From: Clostridiales bacterium UBA5446
GTDB lineage: Bacteria > Bacillota > Clostridia > Oscillospirales > Oscillospiraceae
Length of the DNA stretch: 20,432 nucleotides
Reading direction: 5' to 3'
Assembly (NCBI GenBank): GCA_002427465.1
Contig: DIRC01000044.1
Span: 13,164 to 33,595, forward strand
The stretch's first letter is position 1. Each line of letters begins with the position of its first letter. This document shows, in pieces, positions 1-7,712 of the stretch. The position numbers and the translations under genes were made by a program. The notes under the pieces were generated by a model. The model saw only the letters and a list, made by a program, of their open reading frames with translations, was not told the DNA's origin and ran no database searches.

Positions 1-681
1 TTTATCCGCAGGCTGGTTGGCGAGGGACGGCAGGCTTTTGTGGTCTGCCCCATGATCGAGGAAAGCGGCGAGCTGCCGGAAGATGTGAAATCCGCAGAAA
101 ATCACGCCGCCCAACTGGAAACGGTTTTCCCCGAGCTGCGCGTGGCCTGTATCCATGGCCGGCTCAAGGCAAAGGAAAAGGAAGCCGTTATGGCCGGCTT
201 TGTCCGCGGCGAAATAGATATACTGGTCTCCACCACCGTTGTGGAGGTGGGGGTGGACGTGCCCAACGCCGCGCTGATGATCATCGAAAACGCCGAGCGC
301 TTCGGCCTTTCCCAGCTTCACCAGCTTCGCGGCCGTGTAGGGCGCGGCCGTCATAAAAGCTACTGCGTACTGGTCTCAAACTCGGAAGGCGGCGAGGCCA
401 GGGCCAGGCTGAAGATCATGACCCAGACCAACGACGGTTTTAAGATTTCCGAGGAGGATCTCCGCCTTCGCGGCCCGGGTGAATTTTTCGGCTCCCGGCA
501 GCACGGCCTGCCGGAGCTGCATATCGCGGGCATGGGCGCCGATATGAATATCCTGCAAACGGCCTGGGACGCCGCAAGGCTGCTCCTGGCTGAGGACCCT
601 GGGTTATGTAAACCTGAAAGCCGCCGTTTAAAGGAACGGACGCAGGCGCTCATCGCCGCCGCCGGCGGAAGGTTCAACTGA
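1..681 (+). CDS. recG: ATP-dependent DNA helicase RecG (C-terminal part, 5' truncated by window edge)
   Basis: This is the C-terminal 226 residues of RecG, the superfamily 2 helicase that remodels stalled replication forks and Holliday junctions. The reading frame is open from base 1, so the start lies outside the window. Visible residues 77-89 read STTVVEVGVDVPN (helicase motif V region) and residues 108-116 read QLRGRVGRG (motif VI with its arginine finger). They are followed by the RecG-typical stretch KISEEDLRLRGPGEFFGSRQ and a short helical tail. The wedge domain and Walker motifs would be upstream. Mfd shares the helicase core, but the GPGEFFGSRQ region and the end of the protein soon after it fit RecG. 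The next gene, on the same strand, starts 54 nt after the stop. Confidence 0.95.
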   Translation, partial: FIRRLVGEGRQAFVVCPMIEESGELPEDVKSAENHAAQLETVFPELRVACIHGRLKAKEKEAVMAGFVRGEIDILVSTTVVEVGVDVPNAALMIIENAERFGLSQLHQLRGRVGRGRHKSYCVLVSNSEGGEARARLKIMTQTNDGFKISEEDLRLRGPGEFFGSRQHGLPELHIAGMGADMNILQTAWDAARLLLAEDPGLCKPESRRLKERTQALIAAAGGRFN

Positions 682-693
682 TATTTGCAGCAT

Positions 694-729
694 TCCCCCG
701 CATATACTTCAAGGAGTATATACGGGGGA
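694..729 (+). promoter_or_regulatory. Long hairpin in the recG-spoVB gap covering the ribosome-binding region
   Basis: Bases 694-708 pair with 715-729, a 15-bp stem with one C-A mismatch (701/722) and a 6-nt loop. No T-run follows, so it does not look like an intrinsic terminator. The right arm contains the GGGGG run that immediately precedes the spoVB ATG at 736, and the loop plus top of the stem contains AAGGAG (711-716). The structure could hide the ribosome-binding site or act as an mRNA processing or stability element; which of these is inference. Confidence 0.5.
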
Positions 730-735
730 GTGTCT

Positions 736-2079
736 ATGAAAAGACGTCTGGTGCTAAATACGATTCTTCTGACCGGATCTTCCATCCTGATGCGCTGCAT
801 CGGCATGGCATTTCAGGCGTGGCTTGTCGGGCGCATCGGTGCGGCGGGTATCGGCCTGTATCAGCTCGTCATGAGCGTTGAGCTTCTCTGCATTACCTTT
901 GCGGTAAGCGGCATCAGATTTGCCGTCACACGCCTGGTCTCCGAGGAAATCGGCCTGGGCAGGCCGGGGGGCGTGGGCGGCGCCATGGCGCGCAGCGCGG
1001 CTTACAGCCTTTTTTTCGGCTGCGCCGCAATGACGATGCTTTTTCTTTTTTCCGAGTCTATCGGCTTTTTGTGGATTGGCGACGCCAGAACGGTTCTGAG
1101 CCTGCGCATTCTGTCCGTAGGCCTGCCGTTTATCTCGATGTCTTCGGTTTTCTCCGGCTATTTCACGGCCTGCGGCCGGGTCTGGAAACCGGCTCTGGTG
1201 CATCTGATCGAACAACTGATCTATGTTGGGCTGGTTGCGCTGCTTCTGATCCGCGCCCCGGTGGGCGATATTGAGAAAAGCTGCGCCGCCATCACCACCG
1301 GAGCCACCATATCTGATATCCTGTCCTTCGTCCTGATGCTGGGGGCTTACGTGTCCGACCGCCGCAGGCACAGCACGGAAGGCGAGCGGGTACCCCGCCT
1401 GACCGCAAGGATGCTCACCGTGGCACTGCCCCTGGCCATGTCGGCCTATGCCCGCTCCGCCCTGTCAACTCTGGAGCACCTTCTGGTGCCCCGCGGACTC
1501 AAGAAGGCCGGGTTTTCCGCGGACTCATCCCTGGCCGGATACGGGGTGATCCAGGGTATGGCGATGCCCGTCATCGCCTTTCCCGCCAGCCTGCTTCTGG
1601 CCCTGGCCGAGCTGATCGTACCGGAGTTGACCGAAGCCCAGGTTCGTGGGGACAGGGCGCGAATCTCCAGAATCGTCAGCTCCCTGCTGGAAAAAACCCT
1701 GCTTTTCTCCACGGCCGTCGCGGTTTTGCTCTTCGTGTTCTCCGACAGGCTGGGAAATGCAATATACCGCTCCGACGAAGCGGGGCGGTATATTCGGTTA
1801 TTGGCGCCGCTGATCCCGCTCATCTATGTTGATCTGGTCACGGACGGCTGCCTCAAGGGGCTGGGCCAGCAGATGTGGAACATGTGGATAAACATTCTGG
1901 ACGCGCTGTGCGGGGTACTGCTGGTTTATACCCTGCTCCCCACATACGCGCTGACGGCGTATATCTGCATTATTTACTTCAACGAGCTATTAAATTTCAC
2001 CCTGAGCTTTTCCCGGCTGCTCAAGGTTGCGAAAATCCGGCTTTTCCGGTATTCTCCCTTTTCTCACCCTTCGGCTTAA
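736..2079 (+). CDS. spoVB: SpoVB-like polysaccharide/lipid flippase (MATE/MVF superfamily membrane protein)
   Basis: This 447-residue, very hydrophobic protein has about 12 or more predicted membrane helices. It resembles the SpoVB/oligosaccharide-flippase branch of the MurJ/MATE-like exporters, which move lipid-linked sugars across the membrane; B. subtilis SpoVB is needed for spore cortex formation. The N-terminal part (GAAGIGLYQLVMSVE, then an SGIRFAVTRLVSEE stretch) is the pattern I associate with SpoVB-type proteins. It is shorter than B. subtilis SpoVB (about 518 aa). I chose ATG 736, with a GGGGGAG site 5 nt upstream; an in-frame GTG at 730 and a TTG at 685 are less likely. Its last 59 nt overlap the 3' end of the opposing riboflavin transporter gene. 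The family is secure; the exact SpoVB role is less so, as Bacillota often carry several paralogues. Confidence 0.75.
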   Translation: MKRRLVLNTILLTGSSILMRCIGMAFQAWLVGRIGAAGIGLYQLVMSVELLCITFAVSGIRFAVTRLVSEEIGLGRPGGVGGAMARSAAYSLFFGCAAMTMLFLFSESIGFLWIGDARTVLSLRILSVGLPFISMSSVFSGYFTACGRVWKPALVHLIEQLIYVGLVALLLIRAPVGDIEKSCAAITTGATISDILSFVLMLGAYVSDRRRHSTEGERVPRLTARMLTVALPLAMSAYARSALSTLEHLLVPRGLKKAGFSADSSLAGYGVIQGMAMPVIAFPASLLLALAELIVPELTEAQVRGDRARISRIVSSLLEKTLLFSTAVAVLLFVFSDRLGNAIYRSDEAGRYIRLLAPLIPLIYVDLVTDGCLKGLGQQMWNMWINILDALCGVLLVYTLLPTYALTAYICIIYFNELLNFTLSFSRLLKVAKIRLFRYSPFSHPSA

Positions 2080-2782
2080 AAATGATGTTCTCAACGCGCT
2101 TATACAACAGGAGCGTCAGCGTGGAAGCAACCACGCCTTTAAGCAGATTGAAGGGGACGACGGCATACAGCACCAGCGTGGAAACGCTTGTGATCCTGGC
2201 GTTGACGGCGGTGCCGATGCCAACGATCGCATCCAGCGGCATACCGAAAAGCTGCGAAAACTTCGGCAGCAGATATACGGCATTCAGCATACTGCCGAAA
2301 ACCGTCATGACGAGAGTTCCGGCAACCAGGCCCAGCACCGCATTTTTCTTGGTCTTCCGGATGTGATACACAATCGACGCCGGCAGAACCATGGCGCAGC
2401 CCACGCAGAAGTTGGCAAAGTCGCCTACAAAGGCGGTGGAGGTGCCCTTGATCATGAGCTTGATGATAACCTTAAGAAGCTCTGAAGCCACGCCGGCAAC
2501 GGGGCCGAGATAAAAGGTGCAAATGAGAACCGGAATCTCGCTCAAGTCGATCTTATAAAAGCTCGGCGCGAAAAACAGCGGAATCTCAATGGTCATAAGT
2601 ACGCCGGAAAGGGCTGAAAACATGGCGATATAGGCCGCGTATTTTGATATGGAGACTTTCTTCACGGAATCCTTGAAACTGCGCTCAAACAGCTTTGCAG
2701 CGATAAACAATCCCACAATGACCAGAATGCACACCAGGACAAACGTAAGGTTTTCTTTCAGAGAGGACAGCAGTTGATTCAT
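2021..2782 (-). CDS. ribU: ECF transporter S component, riboflavin-specific (RibU type)
   Basis: This 253-residue membrane protein is the substrate-binding S subunit of an energy-coupling factor transporter, predicted to import riboflavin with a shared EcfA/A'/T module encoded elsewhere. The core has about six hydrophobic helices, with the YKIDLSEIPVLICTFYLGP region typical of RibU proteins. The FMN riboswitch directly upstream supports riboflavin as substrate. Two things are unusual. An extra N-terminal hydrophobic segment (about residues 13-32) precedes the usual core, so the protein is longer than typical RibU (about 190-210 aa). The C-terminal tail is basic and polar. I chose ATG at 2782, about 8 nt after a GGGG site; an upstream in-frame GTG at 2791 leaves no room for a ribosome-binding site. 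Its 3' end overlaps spoVB by 59 bp on the opposite strand. Confidence 0.88.
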   Translation of the reverse strand: MNQLLSSLKENLTFVLVCILVIVGLFIAAKLFERSFKDSVKKVSISKYAAYIAMFSALSGVLMTIEIPLFFAPSFYKIDLSEIPVLICTFYLGPVAGVASELLKVIIKLMIKGTSTAFVGDFANFCVGCAMVLPASIVYHIRKTKKNAVLGLVAGTLVMTVFGSMLNAVYLLPKFSQLFGMPLDAIVGIGTAVNARITSVSTLVLYAVVPFNLLKGVVASTLTLLLYKRVENIIFKPKGEKRENTGKAGFSQP

Positions 2783-2796
2783 CTTACACACCCCGT

Positions 2797-2835
2797 AAAA
2801 ATATTAAACGCCCGAAAGAAATGTCTTTCGGGCGT
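2797..2835 (-). terminator. Intrinsic terminator of the FMN riboswitch expression platform
   Basis: On the minus strand a perfect 12-bp stem (arms at 2824-2835 and 2808-2819, ACGCCCGAAAGA and its complement) with a 4-nt loop is followed by TTAATATTTTT. It lies between the FMN aptamer and the ribU start codon, the expected place for a transcription-attenuating terminator. The ribosome-binding site lies just beyond the T-tract, so control is probably at transcription level (inference). Confidence 0.9.
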
Positions 2836-2860
2836 GATAAATGCATGCACAAATAAAACG

Positions 2861-2967
2861 CTTCTTCTTCCATCCAGACTTTAACTGTCGGTCCCGGAGT
2901 TACACCGGGTCATGCTTTCGCTCGCGGACTTTACCGCCGATCGGGAATTACACCCTGCCCTGAAGAC
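2861..2967 (-). ncRNA. FMN riboswitch (RFN element)
   Basis: Read on the minus strand, the conserved RFN blocks appear in order: GGGCAGGGTGTAATTCCCGA, CGGCGGTAAAG, CCGCGAGC, then GCATGACCCGGTG, ACTCCGGGACCGACAGT and AGTCTGGATGGAAGAAGA. The closing P1 helix is formed by TCTTC at the 5' end and GAAGA at the 3' end. The element binds flavin mononucleotide. Combined with the terminator downstream, FMN binding is expected to shut off the riboflavin transporter gene. A small extra hairpin (2972-2992, 7-bp stem) sits just 5' of the aptamer. Confidence 0.97.
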
Positions 2968-3012
2968 ATTACGGCCGGCATAAAACCGGCCGATATTCGG
3001 TTGTCGGTATTT

Positions 3013-3040
3013 ATTATAGCATATTCCCGCTAATATGCAA
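3013..3040 (-). promoter_or_regulatory. Sigma-A-type promoter of the FMN riboswitch-ribU transcript
   Basis: On the minus strand a perfect TATAAT -10 box (3013-3018) lies 16 nt downstream of TTGCAT (3035-3040). The predicted start near 3006 leaves about 40 nt before the aptamer. The -10 is strong and the -35 only partial. Confidence 0.65.
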
Positions 3041-3048
3041 GCGTGTAT

Positions 3049-3077
3049 TTGACAATTTTCAAGACTTGTCATAAAAT
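3049..3077 (+). promoter_or_regulatory. Sigma-A-type promoter of the YpsA-like gene
   Basis: A perfect TTGACA -35 (3049-3054) is followed after 17 nt by TAAAAT (3072-3077, five of six consensus bases). The predicted start near 3084 gives a short leader that still includes the GAGG site before the GTG at 3098. It sits back to back with the ribU promoter, the -35 boxes being only 8 bp apart. Confidence 0.7.
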
Positions 3078-3097
3078 CTTCCCTGTGAGGTGAGGAT

Positions 3098-3598
3098 GTG
3101 GCTGAAAAAAGCGTGACCTGCTGCTTTACGGGGCACCGCGCCGCAAAGCTGCCCTGGCGCTTTGACGAGAGCGACCCGCGCTGCCTGCAGCTCAAGGCTA
3201 AAATTGCCGACGCAGCGGAGGCCGTGCACTTTTCCGGCGTCCGGCATTATATCTGCGGAATGGCCAACGGCTGTGACCTGTATTTCTGCGAGGCGGTGAT
3301 GGCGCTGCGGGCGGACAATCCGGAAATTACCATCGAAGCCGCCGTTCCCTATGAAGGTCAGCCCGACGGCTGGCCGCCCGCCCTAAGACGGCGCTACCAC
3401 AGGCTCCTGACAGACTGTGACTTCCAAACCCTGGTGGGAAAAACCTACACCCCGGACTGCATGAGCCGGCGCAACCGATATATGGTAGACGCTTCCTCCG
3501 TCCTCATCGCCGCGTATGACGGCAAGCCCGGCGGAACGATGAGCACCCTGCTCTACGCCATACGCCGCGGGATAGAGATTATTGAGATCCCGGTCTGA
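3098..3598 (+). CDS. DUF1273 / YpsA-like SLOG-family protein
   Basis: This 166-residue soluble protein belongs to the DUF1273 family (B. subtilis YpsA, SLOG/Rossmann-like superfamily). The visible signatures are CCFTGHR at residues 8-14, GMANGCDLYFCEAV at about 54-67, an AAVPYEGQ stretch at 81-88, and a GKPGGT loop at 142-147, which together form the predicted nucleotide-ligand pocket of SLOG proteins. YpsA has been linked to cell division control in B. subtilis, but the biochemical activity is unsettled and no function can be read from context here. The start is GTG at 3098, preceded by GAGG with 7-nt spacing. The gene is monocistronic: its own promoter lies upstream and a strong terminator follows the stop by 32 nt. 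Confidence 0.85.
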   Translation: MAEKSVTCCFTGHRAAKLPWRFDESDPRCLQLKAKIADAAEAVHFSGVRHYICGMANGCDLYFCEAVMALRADNPEITIEAAVPYEGQPDGWPPALRRRYHRLLTDCDFQTLVGKTYTPDCMSRRNRYMVDASSVLIAAYDGKPGGTMSTLLYAIRRGIEIIEIPV

Positions 3599-3630
3599 GA
3601 AACGGCAAATCACTAAACTCCATAAAACCA

Positions 3631-3666
3631 TTGCGCCGGAGCGGGTCTCCGGCGCAATATGTTTTT
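3631..3666 (+). terminator. Intrinsic terminator after the YpsA-like gene
   Basis: A perfect 11-bp stem (3631-3641 with 3647-3657, TTGCGCCGGAG and its complement) and a 5-nt loop are followed by TATGTTTTT on the plus strand. Confidence 0.88.
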
Positions 3667-3697
3667 CCGCGGCCGCCCCGCGGATAATGGGCGAGGG

Positions 3698-3728
3698 AAA
3701 TATCAAAGCCGGGCCTGCGGCCCGGCTT
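3698..3728 (-). terminator. Probable terminator of the pyrH-polC operon
   Basis: A perfect 10-bp GC-rich stem (3719-3728 with 3706-3715) and a 3-nt loop lie 24 nt past the polC stop codon. On the minus strand the stem is followed by TGATATTT, a weak T-tract. The position is right for a terminator, but the modest T-run lowers confidence. Confidence 0.6.
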
Positions 3729-3752
3729 CGTATCTAAGTGGGACTCGTCCCC

Positions 3753-6700
3753 CTAGAATAATGTCATCTGGCTTTCTACGGGCATGTCGCCCAGAGCGCC
3801 TGTGGCCTTGAGCTGTTCCAGATTGGTCTGGCTCACCTTGGGGCAGGCCGCCCCCAGCTCCTCCACCGAGATAAACCTGCGCCCGCCTTCCCGGCAAGCC
3901 ACAAGATCCGCCGCCGCTGTGGCGCCCAGGCCGGATATGGCCACAAATGGCGGAAGGAGCGTCTTCTCCCCCTTGACCAGAAATCTGGCTGCGTCGCATT
4001 CATAAAGGGACATGGGCGCGAAGGTAAAGCCGCGCATATAGAACTCGTACACCGCCTCCAGCGTGGTGCGAAGCTCCTCTTCCTTTTGTGTGATATCGGC
4101 CTTGCGGTCCAGCTCGCCGATCTTCCGTCGGACAAAATCCGCGCCTTTCAGCATCATGTCGGCGTCGAAGGCGTCCTTCTGGCTGCGGCGGTAAAAATAG
4201 GCGCTGTAAAACTGAAGGGGGCGGTACACCTTGAACCACGCTATGCGGAAGGCCATCATCACATACGCCACCGCATGGGCCTTGGGGAACAGATATTGGA
4301 TCTTTCTGCATGAATTGATGTACCACTCCGGCACGCCAAGATCGCGCATCGCCCTTTCCTGCTCCGGCGAGGGGTTCTTATTCTTTTTCCGGACGACCTC
4401 CATAATTTTGAACGCGTCGTGATCCGGCATTCCCATCTTCATGAGATAGAGCATGATATCGTCACGGCAGCCGATGGTGTCGTTGACGGGAATTTTATCC
4501 GTCAGAATCAAATCCTTGGCGTTTCCCAGCCACACATCCGTACCGTGGGAATACCCCGACAGCCGGACCAGAGTGGAAAATTCCTCCGGCTGGGTGTCCA
4601 CTAGCATCTGGCGGGTAAAGGCGGTTCCGAATTCCGGTATGCCGATGGTGCCCGTCCGCCCGATGACCGGGTCGTCCTCGGGCAGCCCAAGGGGGGCCGC
4701 GCTCCGGAAAATCAGCTTGGTTTTGCCGTCATCCAGCGGCACTGACCGAACATCCACACCGGTCATATCCTCAAGCATCTTGAGCATCGTCGGGTCATCA
4801 TGGCCCAACTCGTCCAGCTTCAGGAGGTTGTCCTCCATGCAGTGGTATTCAAAATGGGTGGTAATGATCCCGCTTCCCGGATCATCCGCCGGATGCTGCA
4901 CCGGGCAGAAATCCTCCACCTCCATGTCCTGGGGGATAACGACCAGGCCGCCGGGATGCTGGCCCGTGGTGCGCTTGACGCCCACAAGTCCCGCGGCCAG
5001 CCGGTTTTCCTCCGCCCGGGATACCATCAGCCCCCGCTCATCCAGATATTTTTTGACATAACCGTAGGCTGTCTTTTCCGCCAGAGTGCCGATGGTTCCC
5101 GCGCGGAAGACATGGTCGGAACCGAACAGTTCCTCTGTATATTTATGGGCCTTAGCCTGATACTCGCCGGAGAAGTTCAGGTCGATATCCGGCACCTTGT
5201 CGCCGCCCACGCCCAGGAAGGTCTCAAAGGGGATATCAAACCCCTCCTTTTTCATGCGCTCGCCGCAGGCCGGACACGCCATATCGGGCATATCCGCGCC
5301 GCAGCCGTACCCCGCCCCGGCTTCAAAATCCGCGTGCCTGCACTTTGGGCACACATAATGGGGCGGCAGCGCGTTCACCTCCGTGATCCCCGACAGATAG
5401 GCCACGAGGCTGGAGCCGACGCTGCCCCGGCTCCCCACAAGGTAGCCGTGGGCGTTGGAATCCTCAACCAGCTTCTGGGCGCTCATATAGATCACGTCGT
5501 AATGGCGGGAGAGTATATCGTTCAGCTCCGTCTCCACGCGCTTTCTGACAATTTCCGGCGGATTTTCGCCGTATATCTCCTCCATGCGGCTATAAACCAG
5601 ATCCTTGAGCTGCCCGGCGGAATTTTCTATTCTGGGCGGGAAAAGGCCCTTGGGCAAAAGCTCGATCTCGTCGCACATGTCCGCGATGCGCCGGGGATTT
5701 TTAATCACTGCCTCGTAGCACGTCCGCTTGTCAAGATAGCTGAACTCCGCCAGCATTTCCTCGGTGGTGCGGTAATAGATGGGTAGTTCCCTGTCCGCGT
5801 CCTGAAACTTCTTTGCCGACAGCAGGATTTTCCTGTAAATTTCGTCCTTGGGATCAATAAAGTGTACGTCCCCGGTAGCCACAAGGGGCTTCTCCGCCTC
5901 CGCCGCCAGGCGCGCAATGCGCCGGTTCAAATCCCGAAGGGCCTCCTCATCCCGGAGAATGCCGTTATCCACGAGAAAACGGTTGTTGCACAGGGGCATG
6001 ATCTCTATGTAATCGTAAAAGGAAGCTATTCTCCGCAGCTCCGGGCCGGGCGCTCCGCGCAGAACCGCGTCGAACACCTCCCCCGCCTCGCAGGCTGAGC
6101 CGATGAGAAGCCCTTCCCGGTGCTCCGCCAGAAGGCTGCGCGGAATGACCGGAGTCTTGCGGTAGTGGGCCAGGTAGGAGGCTGAGATCAGCTTATACAG
6201 ATTTTTCAGCCCCGTCTTATTACGCACAAGTATGGTTATATGACGCGTTCTCCGCGTGGAACCCCCCCGAAGCCCCGCAATAGCCCCGTCGATGTCGCAG
6301 ACCCTGTCCGCCCCCCGGCTCCGCAGCAGAGGTATGAACTTTTCCATGATGCGCGCCACCACCATGGCGTCCTCAAAGGCCCTGTGGTGATTAAACTGGG
6401 GCAGCCCCAGATGTTTGGACACAATGTCCAGCTTGTGGCGCTTAAGCTCCGGCAGCAGGCACTGGGAAAGCACCAGGGTGTCCAGCACCACCGGGTTAAA
6501 TGCCAGCCCGCTCCGCTGGCAGGCCGCGGCCATGAAGCCCGTGTCAAATGGCGCGTTATGGGCCACAATGGGCCTGTCGCCCGCAAACGCCAGAAACGCC
6601 GCCATGGCTTCCTTTTCCTCCGGAGCGTCAAAAACATCCCGGTCCGAAATGCCGGTAAGCTCGGTGATTTCTCTGGGAATGGGCATCCTCGGGTTTACAT

Positions 6701-7712
6701 AAGTCGCAAACCGCTCTCCGATCTCGCCGCCCCTGAAGATGACTGCGCCGATTTCCGTGAGCCTGTCCGTCCTGGCGCTGAGGCCCGTCGTCTCTACATC
6801 AAAGGCGACAAACTCTGAGTCCAGGGGGGAATCACAGCTTCCCCGCACAGCCCAGGAGTCCTCAACGTCGTTAACATAATATCCTTCTATCCCATAGAGT
6901 ATTTTCACGCCGTATTTCTTCCCGGCCTTCCACATCTCCGGGAAGGCCTGGGCAACGCCGTGATCGGTAACGGCAATTGCCGGGTGGCCCCAATACGCGG
7001 CGCGGGCAACGATTTTTTCCGGGTCGGACAGGGCGTCCAGTGCGGAGTAGCGGGTGTGCATGTGCAGTTCTACGCGCTTTTTTTCCGCGTTGTCCGGCCT
7101 TATTTCCGCCTTGCCCTGGAGGATTCCCTTGGGGTCCAGAACCATGTCGTCGTCAAATTTATTAAACGTCAAATTGCCGGTGACCGTCAGGATCTGGCCC
7201 TGGCTGATCTTATCCAGGATACTTCTGTCCTCGCCGGAAGCGATAAACCTGGAAACCCGCACGCTGCCGGTGTAATCCGTCATGTCAAAAGACAGCACGG
7301 CTGCGCCCCGGCGCTGTATCTCACGGTTCTGCACGGAAAACACTTCTCCCGTTACGGTGACCTTCCCCGAATCCGGCGTCAGATCCTTCATCTGCGTGAT
7401 CTTCCCCTTGCCGGGCTTGCCCATCAGCACCTTCTCCCCGCTGCCGGAGGCTCTTTTTGCCGGCTCCGTCCGGGGATAATCCGACAGGATATCAACCGTG
7501 TCCAGTCCAAACTGCATCGCGATGCTTTTACCCAGCGTCGTTTCCTCCGCCGGTGCCGGCATACGCGCGAAAAAGGCGGAGAGCGTCATTGCCCTTCGCT
7601 TTTCATCCACAATCGCTTCCGTAACATAGGCGTTCTCCAGGCCGCCGCACAGGCTCGAAAGCCCGGCGCAGCCGGGGAATATCTCTAAAAAACCTGTTCC
7701 CTTATCCGTCAT
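3753..7712 (-). CDS. polC: DNA polymerase III alpha subunit, PolC type (Gram-positive replicase)
   Basis: This 1319-residue protein is the PolC-type replicative polymerase with built-in 3'-5' proofreading. Visible domains in order: a short N-terminal region; an OB-fold (about 112-200); the first half of the PHP domain (HMHTRYSALDAL, 217-228, and VTDHG at 248-252); an inserted DEDD exonuclease beginning FDVETTGL at 304-311 and running to about 460; the second PHP half; the polymerase core with a zinc-binding cysteine set (C788, C791, C804, C813, C816); the palm motif PDIDLNFSG at 841-849; TGQHPGG at 916-922; and a helix-hairpin-helix/C-terminal region. It is about 100 residues shorter than B. 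subtilis PolC (1437 aa), and the deficit lies before the OB-fold. The start ATG overlaps the ispG stop codon (ATGA), so translation is probably coupled. It is the last gene of the operon. Confidence 0.97.
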   Translation of the reverse strand: MTDKGTGFLEIFPGCAGLSSLCGGLENAYVTEAIVDEKRRAMTLSAFFARMPAPAEETTLGKSIAMQFGLDTVDILSDYPRTEPAKRASGSGEKVLMGKPGKGKITQMKDLTPDSGKVTVTGEVFSVQNREIQRRGAAVLSFDMTDYTGSVRVSRFIASGEDRSILDKISQGQILTVTGNLTFNKFDDDMVLDPKGILQGKAEIRPDNAEKKRVELHMHTRYSALDALSDPEKIVARAAYWGHPAIAVTDHGVAQAFPEMWKAGKKYGVKILYGIEGYYVNDVEDSWAVRGSCDSPLDSEFVAFDVETTGLSARTDRLTEIGAVIFRGGEIGERFATYVNPRMPIPREITELTGISDRDVFDAPEEKEAMAAFLAFAGDRPIVAHNAPFDTGFMAAACQRSGLAFNPVVLDTLVLSQCLLPELKRHKLDIVSKHLGLPQFNHHRAFEDAMVVARIMEKFIPLLRSRGADRVCDIDGAIAGLRGGSTRRTRHITILVRNKTGLKNLYKLISASYLAHYRKTPVIPRSLLAEHREGLLIGSACEAGEVFDAVLRGAPGPELRRIASFYDYIEIMPLCNNRFLVDNGILRDEEALRDLNRRIARLAAEAEKPLVATGDVHFIDPKDEIYRKILLSAKKFQDADRELPIYYRTTEEMLAEFSYLDKRTCYEAVIKNPRRIADMCDEIELLPKGLFPPRIENSAGQLKDLVYSRMEEIYGENPPEIVRKRVETELNDILSRHYDVIYMSAQKLVEDSNAHGYLVGSRGSVGSSLVAYLSGITEVNALPPHYVCPKCRHADFEAGAGYGCGADMPDMACPACGERMKKEGFDIPFETFLGVGGDKVPDIDLNFSGEYQAKAHKYTEELFGSDHVFRAGTIGTLAEKTAYGYVKKYLDERGLMVSRAEENRLAAGLVGVKRTTGQHPGGLVVIPQDMEVEDFCPVQHPADDPGSGIITTHFEYHCMEDNLLKLDELGHDDPTMLKMLEDMTGVDVRSVPLDDGKTKLIFRSAAPLGLPEDDPVIGRTGTIGIPEFGTAFTRQMLVDTQPEEFSTLVRLSGYSHGTDVWLGNAKDLILTDKIPVNDTIGCRDDIMLYLMKMGMPDHDAFKIMEVVRKKNKNPSPEQERAMRDLGVPEWYINSCRKIQYLFPKAHAVAYVMMAFRIAWFKVYRPLQFYSAYFYRRSQKDAFDADMMLKGADFVRRKIGELDRKADITQKEEELRTTLEAVYEFYMRGFTFAPMSLYECDAARFLVKGEKTLLPPFVAISGLGATAAADLVACREGGRRFISVEELGAACPKVSQTNLEQLKATGALGDMPVESQMTLF

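Noticed and set aside
754..1371. Open frame of about 200 codons antisense to spoVB
   Set aside because: The product is extremely polar (D, Q, R, H, A), mirroring hydrophobic codons on the other strand; no start signal.
3098..3598. SLOG-family gene as part of a defence or conflict system
   Set aside because: Some SLOG proteins act in such systems, but this is a stand-alone DUF1273/YpsA-type protein with its own promoter and terminator and no effector partner nearby.
4800..5786. Open frame of about 330 codons antisense to polC
   Set aside because: It is a shadow of polC codons; the composition is atypical for a protein and there is no start signal.
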